Source of the DNA: an uncultured Granulosicoccaceae bacterium
GTDB lineage: Bacteria > Pseudomonadota > Gammaproteobacteria > Granulosicoccales > Granulosicoccaceae
Reading direction: 5' to 3'
Assembly (NCBI GenBank): GCA_938006335.1
Contig: CALLMF010000002.1
Location: 62,001 to 126,000, forward strand
DNA length: 64,000 nucleotides
A program made the position numbers and the translations under genes. The first letter of the stretch is position 1, and each line of letters begins with the position of its first letter. Below the pieces are notes generated by a model. It was not told the DNA's origin. It did not search any database and saw only the letters and a list, made by a program, of their open reading frames with translations. This document shows, piece by piece, positions 9,558 to 18,795 of the stretch.

Positions 9558-11345
9558 ATGAGCTACACAGCCCCTGTCCAGGAAATTCTGTTCACTCTCA
9601 CCGACGTGGTGGGATTGGCCGACATTGCCGCCCTCGACGGTTTTTCGGATGCGTCCCCTGATCTTGTCGAGGCCATACTCGACGAGTCGGCAAAGTTCAC
9701 CGCTGACGTACTCGCGCCGCTGAATTGGATAGGCGATCAACAGGGAAGTTCCCTCGCTGATGGGGTAGTCACCACCCCGGATGGTTGGAAAGAGGCGTAC
9801 GCGCAGTTCGTCGAAAACGGCTGGGGCAGTCTTTCGTTCAACCCGGAGTTTGGCGGGCAAGGCCTACCGATGAGCGTGGCGGCCGCCGTGCAGGAAATGT
9901 GGCACAGCGCCAACATGAGTTTTGGTCTCTGTCCGTTGTTGACTCAAGGCGCGGTAGACGCAATCGAGCATCACGGCTCGGACGAGCAGAAGGCGACGTA
10001 CTTGCCCAGAATGGTGGAGGGCAGCTGGTCCGGCACCATGAACCTCACCGAGCCTCAGGCGGGTTCTGATCTTGCGGCGGTGCGCACACGGGCAGAGCCG
10101 GATGGGCAGGGCGGCTATCTGATCACGGGTCAAAAGATCTATATCACCTACGGCGAGCACGACCTGACGGAAAACATCGTGCACCTGGTGCTGGCGCGTT
10201 TGCCGGACGCAGAGCCGGGCGTCAAAGGCATTTCCCTGTTCATCGTGCCCAAGTATCGCGTCAATGATGACGGTTCACTTGGCGACAGAAATGACGTGAC
10301 CTGCGTGTCACTGGAACACAAGCTCGGCATTCATGCCAGTCCCACCTGTGTCATGAGCTACGGCGACAACGGTGGCGCATGGGGCGAGCTGGTGGGCGAG
10401 GCCGGACGTGGTCTCGTGTACATGTTCACGATGATGAATCAGGCTCGCCATGCTGTTGGTGTTGAAGGCTATGGCATAGCAGAACGCGCCTATCAGAAGG
10501 CGCGGGACTACGCCAAGGACCGCACACAGGGAAAGACACTTCTCGGAAAGTCCGAGGACGATCAGAACATCATCAATCACCCTGATGTGCGACGCATGTT
10601 GATGAGCATGCGTTCGTCGGTAGAGGCCATGCGCGCGCTGGCGCTCGAGTGCGCCGCGGCCTTCGATATTGCGAGTCGCCACACTGATCCTGATGTAGCG
10701 GCACGTCACCAGCGTCGTGGTGAGTTGCTGACACCGCTGGTCAAGGGCTGGAGTACCGAGCTGGGTGTGGAGCTCTGCTCACTCGGCGTTCAGATACACG
10801 GCGGCATGGGATTCATCGAAGAAACCGGAGCAGCCCAGTTTTTGAGGGACTCGCGGATTGCCCCGATCTATGAGGGAACAACCGCGATTCAGGCCAATGA
10901 TCTTGTCGGCCGCAAGACAGCCCGGGACGGTGGGCAGGGCATGCGCGAGCTACTCACCGACATGCGTGAAACCCAGGCCGCCCTCGAAGCCGCCGATCAT
11001 GTCGAGCTCACGGCGATTGCGCGACGTTTTGGGCCAGCACTGGACGCCAGCGAAGGGGCCGTTGATTGGCTGCTCGGACAGAACGATCCCACGCTGCCCG
11101 CGGCAACCTCGGTCGAGTTCCTGATGATGGTCGGCCGATTGGCGGGTGGCTGGATGAGTGCGCGTATTGCGCTCGCGGCGTGGAAACGTCAGGAAGACGC
11201 AGATGCTGATCGCGCGTGGCTGCAGGCGCGCATCACGCTTGCGCGCTACTTTGCGCAGCGGACGCTACCGTTGGTGGAAGCAAGCCACACGATTGTGGTC
11301 GATAGCGCGGAGAGTACGATCGCGCTGGACATCGCCCAGCTGTGA
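9558..11345 (+). CDS. Acyl-CoA dehydrogenase
   Basis: MNLTEPQAGSDLAAVRTRAE, VSLEHKLGIHASPTCVMSYGDN, QIHGGMGFIEETGAAQFLRDSRIAPIYEGTTAIQANDLVGRK. Confidence 0.93.
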   Translation: MSYTAPVQEILFTLTDVVGLADIAALDGFSDASPDLVEAILDESAKFTADVLAPLNWIGDQQGSSLADGVVTTPDGWKEAYAQFVENGWGSLSFNPEFGGQGLPMSVAAAVQEMWHSANMSFGLCPLLTQGAVDAIEHHGSDEQKATYLPRMVEGSWSGTMNLTEPQAGSDLAAVRTRAEPDGQGGYLITGQKIYITYGEHDLTENIVHLVLARLPDAEPGVKGISLFIVPKYRVNDDGSLGDRNDVTCVSLEHKLGIHASPTCVMSYGDNGGAWGELVGEAGRGLVYMFTMMNQARHAVGVEGYGIAERAYQKARDYAKDRTQGKTLLGKSEDDQNIINHPDVRRMLMSMRSSVEAMRALALECAAAFDIASRHTDPDVAARHQRRGELLTPLVKGWSTELGVELCSLGVQIHGGMGFIEETGAAQFLRDSRIAPIYEGTTAIQANDLVGRKTARDGGQGMRELLTDMRETQAALEAADHVELTAIARRFGPALDASEGAVDWLLGQNDPTLPAATSVEFLMMVGRLAGGWMSARIALAAWKRQEDADADRAWLQARITLARYFAQRTLPLVEASHTIVVDSAESTIALDIAQL

Positions 11346-11357
11346 CCCGATGCTGAC

Positions 11358-11702
11358 TCAGCTCTGAGTCAGGGTGCGGCGCAGCGTGCTGTCGAGTCCG
11401 ATGTCCTGTCTCTCGGTGATGGCCGCTAGCGGAATGGCTCCGTACACATGCGGAAAGAGCTCATCGCCACCGCTGGTGTTTTCATGCACCAGGGTGGCAT
11501 CGAAGCGTGTGGTATCGAGGGTCAGCAATACGATATTGTCGGCACCCTTGAACCATCGATCGAGTACACCGGACAACTGCGCCCGGTAGCAACAGTGCAA
11601 GAAGCCTTCGCTCTCCAGCGACGCGGCACGGTAGTACCCGCAAGCCTCTGCAGCAGCAAGGTCGGCACGGGTGCAGATGTGATGTAGTGCTGGTGTGTCC
11701 AT
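11358..11702 (-). CDS. DUF952 family protein
   Basis: LHHICTRADLAAAEACGYYRAASLESEGFLHCCYRAQL...ELFPHVYGAIPLAAI, DUF952 pattern. Confidence 0.75.
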   Translation of the reverse strand: MDTPALHHICTRADLAAAEACGYYRAASLESEGFLHCCYRAQLSGVLDRWFKGADNIVLLTLDTTRFDATLVHENTSGGDELFPHVYGAIPLAAITERQDIGLDSTLRRTLTQS

Positions 11703-11806
11703 CGCGCGACCATAGCCGAGATTCGCAGGCCTTGGTATCGTCTGGGCTATCCGTCCGCCAACCCTTCGACGTCGATCGATGACGTCGCCCTCCGGAACAC
11801 GCTCTC

Positions 11807-12577
11807 ATGGCCAACTCCCACATTCTCACCGAGAACAACGGCTCGGTTGCCACGCTACGACTCAATCGCCCTGAAGCGCTCAACGCGCTGAACGCCGCGA
11901 TGCTCGATGAAGTCAAGCTCACGATAGAGGCCTGGGACGCCGACCCACAGATTCGCGCCATCGTCATCACCGGCTCGGAAAAGGCCTTTGCTGCCGGCGC
12001 TGACATCAAGGAGATGATCGACAAGACCCATCTGGACGCCATGGCGGAAAACCTGCTGGACGGTTGGTATTGCATTGCGCGTTGCCGGACACCCACCATC
12101 GCGGCGGTTTCCGGCTACGCGCTCGGGGGTGGCTGCGAAGTGGCCATGATGTGCGACATCCTGTTGTGCTCGGACACCGCACGTTTCGGACAGCCGGAAA
12201 TCACCATTGGTACGATCCCGGGACTTGGGGGCACTCAGCGTCTGACGCGTCGCGTTGGTTCTGCCAAGGCGATGGAGCTGGTGCTTACAGGACGGATGAT
12301 GGACGCGGAAGAAGCGGAGCGCTCAGGTCTGGTATCGCGCGTCGTGCCGCTCGCCGAGCTCGAAGCGCAAGCGCAGGAAACCGCTCAGCGAGTGGCCGGT
12401 TTTTCCGGCGCTGCGGTGCGCTTGGCCCGTGATTGCGTGCATGCTGCAGGATCAACGACGCTCGAACAGGGTATTGCGCTCGAGCAGCGGGCGTTCCACT
12501 CACTGTTCGGTACTGAAGACCAGATCGAAGGCATGACCGCGTTTGCCGAGAAGCGCACGCCGAACTTCAAACGCTAG
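11807..12577 (+). CDS. Enoyl-CoA hydratase
   Basis: SEKAFAAGADIKEM, AAVSGYALGGGCEVAMMCDILL, GQPEITIGTIPGLGGTQRLTRRVG. Confidence 0.93.
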   Translation: MANSHILTENNGSVATLRLNRPEALNALNAAMLDEVKLTIEAWDADPQIRAIVITGSEKAFAAGADIKEMIDKTHLDAMAENLLDGWYCIARCRTPTIAAVSGYALGGGCEVAMMCDILLCSDTARFGQPEITIGTIPGLGGTQRLTRRVGSAKAMELVLTGRMMDAEEAERSGLVSRVVPLAELEAQAQETAQRVAGFSGAAVRLARDCVHAAGSTTLEQGIALEQRAFHSLFGTEDQIEGMTAFAEKRTPNFKR

Positions 12578-12608
12578 TTCTGTCGATCCTTGGTCAATGT
12601 GCGGGGTG

Positions 12609-13535
12609 TCATGCGCCGACGGTCTCAAGGTGCTGACGCGTGTCGTCCCACGCCCAGAAAACCCCCGAGGTTGACAGGTGTACACCACCGAGCCAATAGT
12701 CTCGTGTCCGTTGTCTTCGTGTGGGCGTAGCTCCCGCGATGAGGTCCCTACCGATGTCGGTTAGTGACAGTGCATCGCCATTCACGATCAGAGGTGCGTC
12801 ACCGGAGGCCAGCTGATCAAGGGTGCTGTAGGTTTTCAGGTCGCCGATATACAGTACCGTCTCGTTTTCCATGTTCTTCACGAATACGCGATCACGTTGT
12901 GTCTCGCCGTCAGCGATCACCTGCATTAGCTGTCGCTCCGTGCGCGTCAGCCCGTCCGATAGCCAGGGAAATTCTTCGAAGTGCCGGTGCAAGGCGGTGC
13001 GCAAGAACGGTAGCTCGTCACTGCCGCAGCGCACGAAATGGTGAAGTTCCATGGGATCGGGCTTACGGTAGAGCCCCCAGACGGCGTGCGCCAGTTCACG
13101 TTGTGCGTGCGATACGTCCTGTCGGCCTGGAAATAGCGCTTGCATTTGCAGGGCGTTCAGTTGCCCAAGTCCCTTGAACCCCTCGATGCCGGGGAATTGA
13201 TCGATGCACACCAGGCTGAGCCGCGTGCGTTCTGGTGAGTGGATATGAAACCAGTCGAGCAGTTGCAGAAGCTGCAGCTGGTCCAGAAGGTCATGTTCAA
13301 ACCAGAGCACGACTTCATCGTGCTCTGCGGCAGAGCTCAAGCAGGCATCACGTGCTTCGAAGGCTGACGCGTCATCTGCAAGGTAGCGGGCTCGAACTCG
13401 GCTCAACGCGCTGAACGACAGTTCTTCGGGGAAGGGCCCGTGGTGCATGGGGTCGCGCCAGGGCAGCACTGTGCCAGGCAGATCGGTTGCCCGGATGATC
13501 TCAGCGGCGGAGTCGCCGTTGGTGATATGGAGCAT
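12609..13535 (-). CDS. DUF1835 domain-containing protein
   Basis: MLHITNGDSAAEIIRATDLPGTVLPWRDPMHHGPFPEE...DEVVLWFEHDLLDQLQLLQLLDWF, characteristic of DUF1835. ATG 13535 preferred over the longer ORF start that overlaps tag. Confidence 0.8.
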   Translation of the reverse strand: MLHITNGDSAAEIIRATDLPGTVLPWRDPMHHGPFPEELSFSALSRVRARYLADDASAFEARDACLSSAAEHDEVVLWFEHDLLDQLQLLQLLDWFHIHSPERTRLSLVCIDQFPGIEGFKGLGQLNALQMQALFPGRQDVSHAQRELAHAVWGLYRKPDPMELHHFVRCGSDELPFLRTALHRHFEEFPWLSDGLTRTERQLMQVIADGETQRDRVFVKNMENETVLYIGDLKTYSTLDQLASGDAPLIVNGDALSLTDIGRDLIAGATPTRRQRTRDYWLGGVHLSTSGVFWAWDDTRQHLETVGA

Positions 13536-13540
13536 GCGCT

Positions 13541-14131
13541 CTACGCGCCACTGCGTATCCAACAGTCGGCAAGGTGATCGTCAACCAGCCCGACCGCTTG
13601 CATGTAGGCGTAACAAATGGTCGTGCCGACAAAGCTCATGCCGCGCTTTTTCAAGTCCTTGGACAAGGCGTCGCTGACCGGCGTGGATACGGGCACATCG
13701 TCGTGGCTCTTCCAGGTGTTGTGCACCGGTGTGTGGTCGACGTAGCTCCACAGGTAATCCGAGAAGCTGCCCGCTTCCTGCTGAATGTCCAGAAGCACAC
13801 AAGCGTTTTTACGCGTGGAAAAAACCTTCTGTCGATGACGCACTATCGCCGGCTCGAGCAAGGCCTTCTCCAGCGCTGTGTCGGTCATACTGGCGACACG
13901 CGCTGGATCGAAGTCGTGAAAGATGCGCAGGTATCCCTCGCGTTTGCGGAGCACGGTCTCCCAGCTCAGACCCGCCTGAGCACCCTCTAGTGTCAGTAGC
14001 TCGAACAAGGTCCGGTCGTCGTGGACCGGTACAGCCCATTCGGTGTCGTGGTAGTGCGCGTAAAACGCCTTTCCCTCGCCATTACCGAAACACCGGCGCT
14101 TGCCGTCAACGCCGGGTTCGAGAGGGCTCAT
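13541..14131 (-). CDS. tag: DNA-3-methyladenine glycosylase I
   Basis: CFGNGEGKAFYAHYHDTEWAVPVHDDRTLFELLTLEGAQAGLSWETVLRKREGYRIFHDFD; MSFVGTTICYAYMQAVGLVDDHLADC. Confidence 0.95.
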   Translation of the reverse strand: MSPLEPGVDGKRRCFGNGEGKAFYAHYHDTEWAVPVHDDRTLFELLTLEGAQAGLSWETVLRKREGYLRIFHDFDPARVASMTDTALEKALLEPAIVRHRQKVFSTRKNACVLLDIQQEAGSFSDYLWSYVDHTPVHNTWKSHDDVPVSTPVSDALSKDLKKRGMSFVGTTICYAYMQAVGLVDDHLADCWIRSGA

Positions 14132-14152
14132 GCGCTGGTGAAGAGCGCCTGC

Positions 14153-14455
14153 TCAGCCCTTGTCGACAGAAGGGGTGTCGACAGTGGATGTGTCGTTGAC
14201 ACGAGGCGACGGTGTTCCGCCGACGCGGGTCGCGGTACCGCTACCCGGTGATCCGGCTTTCCATGCGTCGCTGATGCGGGTCCAGAGCGAACGGAAGGTG
14301 TCAGGACGTCGCAGGTCCAGGCCCAGCCTTGCACCGAAGATGATGTACCCGAGCATGAGAAGCGCGAGCAGTTTGAAGACGAAAAACAACACGACCAGAA
14401 TGCCGATGTTGAGCGGACTCCAGCCTGGAAGAAGTTGACTCTTGAGATCGTTCAT
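14153..14455 (-). CDS. Small membrane protein, possibly DUF2852-like
   Basis: MNDLKSQLLPGWSPLNIGILVVLFFVFKLLALLMLGYIIFGARLGLDLRRP..., one or two TM helices and a Pro/Thr-rich tail; internal ATG within the longer listed ORF. Confidence 0.5.
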   Translation of the reverse strand: MNDLKSQLLPGWSPLNIGILVVLFFVFKLLALLMLGYIIFGARLGLDLRRPDTFRSLWTRISDAWKAGSPGSGTATRVGGTPSPRVNDTSTVDTPSVDKG

Positions 14456-14655
14456 AGCTTGCTTGCTCCGGTCACGGTTGTACAAGGATATGTGGGTCAG
14501 CTCGCCGTTGACAAGGCTCGGCCGGGAAATACGGCAGTGAATGGCGGGCCGGGTCAGGGCCGCTGACGCCGCTGTGCCGCGGTAGCCGTGACTCAGGGGA
14601 CTCCCCTGCGACATTGTCATCAATTGTTGCACGCGCGAGCGCGCGTGAAGCGGTG

Positions 14656-16020
14656 TCAGCGAAGTGCTTGTGCCGTTGCCAGTTCGCTGAACCAGTGACC
14701 GCTTTTCTTGATGGTGCGGACCTGGGTGTCGTAGTCGACATGGGTGAGGCCAAAACGCATCGTGTAGCCCTCGGCCCACTCGTAATTGTCCATCAGACTC
14801 CACGCGAAGTAACCGCGAACATCGACGTCTTGTTCGATGGCATCGGCAACGGCCGCGATATGGCTGGCGAGGTAGTCGAGTCGCGGTTGATCGTCGATAG
14901 CTCCGCTGTTGTCGGGTCCCATGTTGTAGCAAGCGCCATTTTCGGTGACGTAACACGGTGGCAGGGTGTAGCGCGAATTCAGCTGAACCAGCACACGCGT
15001 CATTGCGCTGGCGTCGATCTCCCATCCGATGTCGGTGCGTTCACCGTTTGTCGTGGCTTCGACTTCAGTGGTATGCGGAAACTCGCTGTCGTCGCGGCGG
15101 TTGTCTGCGACACACGTTGGTGTGTAGTAATTCAGTCCCCACCAGTCGAGGGGTTGCTGGATGGTGGCCAGGTCACCCGCCTCAATGCCGAGGTGCTGAC
15201 CGAGCGCGTCGAGCAGTTCGTCGTCGTAGCACCCTTCAAAGATGGGTGAAAAGAACGCGCCATTGAACATCTGAAAATGCCGTTCGGCCGCCGCCGTGTC
15301 TTCTGCCGAATCGGTAGCGGAGGACAACGCCACTGGATTGAGCACAATGCCCATCGGCAGATCGCTACGCACAGTGAGCGCTGCCTGAACCCCGAGCCCG
15401 TGGGCCAGGTTGGTGACGTGCACTGTCCGCATGGCGGTGGCAACGTCGCTGCTGCCTGGAGCGTGGATTCCCCACAGATGGCCGAGGTAGCAAGAACAGA
15501 AGGGTTCGTTGAAGGTGGCGAGCGCGTCTATCCGGTCGCCGATTCGCGATACCACGGCATGCGTGTACTCCGCAAAGGCGTAAGCGGTGTCGCGATGGGT
15601 CCATCCCCCCTTGTCTTGGAGTGCTTGCGGCAGATCCCAGTGATACAACGTCGGGAATGCCTGCAGATCGCGTGCAAGCAGCCCGTCGACCAGGCGATCG
15701 TACCAATCAAGGCCTTTTTCATTGACAGCTCCCCGACCATCAGGCACCACTCGTGGCCATGCGATCGAGAAGCGATAGGCGTCGACGCCATACTGCTTTA
15801 TCAGATCGAGATCACTGGCCTGACGGTGGTAGTGATCACAAGCGACGGCGCCTGTATCACCGTTGATGACTCGGCCCGGCGTGGCGGAAAACGTATCCCA
15901 GATAGAGGCCTTGCGTCCATCCTCGTCGATAGCGCCTTCGATCTGGTAGGCGGCTGTCGCTACGCCAAAACGAAAGTCCTTGGGGAGCGTGTTGGCGAGC
16001 GCCGCTGGGTCTGCTGTCAT
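14656..16020 (-). CDS. GH1 family beta-glucosidase
   Basis: FRFGVATAAYQIEGAIDEDGRKASIWDTFSATPG, ATFNEPF (acid/base), YVTENGACY (nucleophile), GYFAWSLMDNYEWAEGYTMRFGLTHVDYDTQ. Confidence 0.95.
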   Translation of the reverse strand: MTADPAALANTLPKDFRFGVATAAYQIEGAIDEDGRKASIWDTFSATPGRVINGDTGAVACDHYHRQASDLDLIKQYGVDAYRFSIAWPRVVPDGRGAVNEKGLDWYDRLVDGLLARDLQAFPTLYHWDLPQALQDKGGWTHRDTAYAFAEYTHAVVSRIGDRIDALATFNEPFCSCYLGHLWGIHAPGSSDVATAMRTVHVTNLAHGLGVQAALTVRSDLPMGIVLNPVALSSATDSAEDTAAAERHFQMFNGAFFSPIFEGCYDDELLDALGQHLGIEAGDLATIQQPLDWWGLNYYTPTCVADNRRDDSEFPHTTEVEATTNGERTDIGWEIDASAMTRVLVQLNSRYTLPPCYVTENGACYNMGPDNSGAIDDQPRLDYLASHIAAVADAIEQDVDVRGYFAWSLMDNYEWAEGYTMRFGLTHVDYDTQVRTIKKSGHWFSELATAQALR

Positions 16021-16221
16021 CTACAACCAATCTCGGGATGGGGCGCGTGGACCGAAGGCTACCTGGCCAGATGCCTTGCGACAGGATCCGCGCAGGGCGA
16101 CTTGTATGCGCCGAAGCTGGCATGTTACCGAGCCGTTCGAGAGGCGGCAATGATAGATCGCCCGCACGGGCACAACGGCCCACCGATAATCGCGCAGCGC
16201 CTGCGCTGGTCAGGCTCGCGG

Positions 16222-16578
16222 TCAGCGCAGGTTGATCGTCAGAAGAACGACCGCAAACGCCAACTCGGCAGCGGCAAAGCTACGCGACAGAAACTCCCCG
16301 CTCTTGTCCATCACGAACGAGCTTATGCGACCCAGGGCAGCCCCTGCGTACATGAAGCCGACCATCGCGAACCCGAGTGGCTCGTTGATGATGAGCGCCG
16401 CGACGCCGACAACAACGAACAGGCATCCATTGACCGCGCGAACTTCGGACAGGCCCAAACGCCGTCCATCGACGAGCTGCAGCCCGAGCTTCTCCATCGT
16501 GTAGTGAGGTTTGAACCATCCGATAAGGCCGAAACCGATCGTCGCTGCCATCAGGATCGTGTTGATTACCGCGATCAT
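16222..16578 (-). CDS. Small integral membrane protein (DUF4345-like)
   Basis: Four hydrophobic segments; LSEVRAVNGCLFVVVGVAAL...FMYAGAALGRISSFVMD resembles the DUF4345 pattern. Confidence 0.5.
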   Translation of the reverse strand: MIAVINTILMAATIGFGLIGWFKPHYTMEKLGLQLVDGRRLGLSEVRAVNGCLFVVVGVAALIINEPLGFAMVGFMYAGAALGRISSFVMDKSGEFLSRSFAAAELAFAVVLLTINLR

Positions 16579-16664
16579 CTTCTTTCCTCAGGAATGGGTG
16601 CGAACGGTCGTCTCGCCGAGGTACTGCGTGTGGGTACGGTTACCTTGATCTATCGGTTCAGCGA

Positions 16665-17861
16665 TCATCTGGCGCCGCCCGATTCGCGCAGTCGCCACAT
16701 TGACACAATGCCGAAGGCGGGCCCGAGTGCAAGAACGACAAACGTGGCCTTCCAGCCGATGGCAGCGGCCACCAGCGGCGTCGCCTGTACGGTCAGCGTG
16801 GCGAGCGCAAAACCGCAGGCAGTCTGCAGGGTCAACAGGCTGCCTGCCTTGTCGGGTGGAGCCGCATCGGCGACCAGTGCGGAGAACTGAGCCGAGTCGG
16901 GAATGACGGCCAGTCCCCACAGCACCGCTACCGTGAATACCAGCGGCACCGCGCCCCCGAACACAACGGCCATGGCGAGGCCTGCACTGCCGCTTGCGGC
17001 CATCGCAATGATCGTCAATCGGGCCTTGCCGATGTGATCGGCGTATTTGCCGGCCAAGGGGCAGAGAAGCGCCCCGGCGCCGATGGCCACGAATGCCGTC
17101 AGCGTGGAAAGGCGCTCGGCGCCGTGGGAGCTCATGTGGTACCCGTAGGAGACGGCGGTCGCGGTTCCGATCCATGCCCACAGCGCATAGAGCTCCCACA
17201 TGTGCCCGAGATAGCCCCCGAAAGCCAGGCGGATCTTCTTGTCGGTCCAGGCAAGGGAGGCGGCAGCAAGGTCGAGTCTGGCGGCGCGGGCATGGTGCGG
17301 ACCCAGCGAGCACGCCAGTACCAGCACGGCGGAGGAGGCTGCAAGCAAGGACGCGACGGTGGTCGTGGTGCGCCAGTGACTGCCACCCAGCCAGGCGATC
17401 AGGTGAGGGGCTGCCGATCCGAGGGTCAGTGCGCCGACAAGCAGCCCCACCAACCAGCCGCGGTCACGATCGCCCCAGCCCACCATGATCTTCATGCCGA
17501 CGGGATAGACGCCCGCCAGGAACGCTCCGGTGAGTGCTCGCATCAGCACCACCGTCGGCGAGTCGGTCGGTAGTGCAAGCGTAGTGGCGTTGGCAACAGC
17601 CGCGAGTATGGCGCTTGCTGCGAATACGCGCCGCGGGTCAAGCGTGTCTGCCAGCCCCGATAGTGCGATGGTGAGGGCACCCACGACAAACCCCAGCGGG
17701 ACAGCTGCGGAGAGTAGCGCGACGCGTGCCCGGCCAAGCGTGACCTCTGTCGCGAGGTCTGCCTGCACAGCCGATGAAACAAACCATAGCGACATCGCCA
17801 TGATCTCGGCGAGGGCGAGCAGTGTGACCGAACGAAGCTTGGGCCTTGTGTTCAGTAGCAC
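16665..17861 (-). CDS. MFS transporter
   Basis: About 12 hydrophobic segments; LALAEIMAMSLWFVSSAVQADLATEVTL start, LSGLADTLDPRRVFAASAI loop motif. GTG start at 17861 inferred. Confidence 0.8.
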   Translation of the reverse strand: MLLNTRPKLRSVTLLALAEIMAMSLWFVSSAVQADLATEVTLGRARVALLSAAVPLGFVVGALTIALSGLADTLDPRRVFAASAILAAVANATTLALPTDSPTVVLMRALTGAFLAGVYPVGMKIMVGWGDRDRGWLVGLLVGALTLGSAAPHLIAWLGGSHWRTTTTVASLLAASSAVLVLACSLGPHHARAARLDLAAASLAWTDKKIRLAFGGYLGHMWELYALWAWIGTATAVSYGYHMSSHGAERLSTLTAFVAIGAGALLCPLAGKYADHIGKARLTIIAMAASGSAGLAMAVVFGGAVPLVFTVAVLWGLAVIPDSAQFSALVADAAPPDKAGSLLTLQTACGFALATLTVQATPLVAAAIGWKATFVVLALGPAFGIVSMWRLRESGGAR

Positions 17862-17886
17862 TGTAAATGCGCGCCTCGAGACCGTT

Positions 17887-18792
17887 TCAGCGAAACAGCA
17901 GTGTGGGTAGTCGACACGCGCGTACGACCTGCGTCGTCGTGGAACCGATGATGAAATTTCGTATGCGCGAGTGGCCGTAGGCACCCATGATCAGGAGATC
18001 GATTTCGCGGCGCTGTGCCTCGGCGGTGATGAGTGATTCTGGCTGCCCGTCGGTATGCGAGGCGTGTACGGTGAAGCCTTCGTCGCGCAACAGGGTTGCG
18101 GCACCTTCAAGCTGGCGTTGACGGGTCACATCGGCGGCCCCGACAGAGAGCAGGTGGCACTCGAGGTCGTTGTAGTGCGGCCGTGCAGCGAGGAAGTCAA
18201 CGGCCTTGAGTGCGCTTTTACCGCCGTCAAAAGCGAGCATGACGCGCTTGGGGGTCGTGAACGCGCGCGACGCTACCAGCAGGGGTTTGCGTGTCGCGCG
18301 GATGGCGCTCTCGAGGTTGGCGCCCAACAAGGGAGAATCGGCACTGGATGCTTCGCCGCGTTTTCCCATGACCAGCAAGTCAGCGTCGTCCTCGATTTCC
18401 TGCAGGGTTTCCACGACCTCGCCGTGGCGAAGACGCGTCGTCGCGTCGGGGATACCGTCTGCGGTCAATCGGGATTCAGCGTCGACCAGAATGGCACGAC
18501 CGCGGTGTTGTGCGAGGCGCGCTTTCTGCGCGTCCAGTTCGGCAAGCTCCGATAACAGGGCAGTGCGTGCACCGAGGCCGATGCTGCCGGACAGATTGGT
18601 CGGTTCCCCGCCGAGGCTCTTGCGACTGATCAGGTGCACGATCTGCACGGCGCTTCCGGCCCGCCGGGACACCCAGGCGGCGTGGTCGCACACGCTTTCG
18701 GAATAGTGTGAGCCATCGACCAGCGCCACAATGCGGTGACGTTCGCTGCTGGTCGTCGACTGCCCACCCGTGCCCTGTGCTTGTGTGCTCAT
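17887..18792 (-). CDS. Tandem universal stress protein (two UspA domains)
   Basis: VALVDGSHYSESVCDHAAW...DADLLVMGKRGEASSADSPLLGANLESAIRATRKPLLVAS and a second domain ...EIDLLIMGAYGHSRIRNFIIGSTTTQVVRACRLPTLLFR. Confidence 0.9.
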   Translation of the reverse strand: MSTQAQGTGGQSTTSSERHRIVALVDGSHYSESVCDHAAWVSRRAGSAVQIVHLISRKSLGGEPTNLSGSIGLGARTALLSELAELDAQKARLAQHRGRAILVDAESRLTADGIPDATTRLRHGEVVETLQEIEDDADLLVMGKRGEASSADSPLLGANLESAIRATRKPLLVASRAFTTPKRVMLAFDGGKSALKAVDFLAARPHYNDLECHLLSVGAADVTRQRQLEGAATLLRDEGFTVHASHTDGQPESLITAEAQRREIDLLIMGAYGHSRIRNFIIGSTTTQVVRACRLPTLLFR

Positions 18793-18795
18793 CAA

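Noticed and set aside
16200-16231. Inverted repeat cctgcgctg...cagcgcagg near the end of the small membrane gene
   Set aside because: Overlaps the stop codon and coding end, 14-nt loop, no T-tract; too weak to call a terminator.
15277-16890. 537-aa plus-strand ORF over beta-glucosidase and the small membrane gene
   Set aside because: Spans two convincing minus-strand genes; no domain signal.
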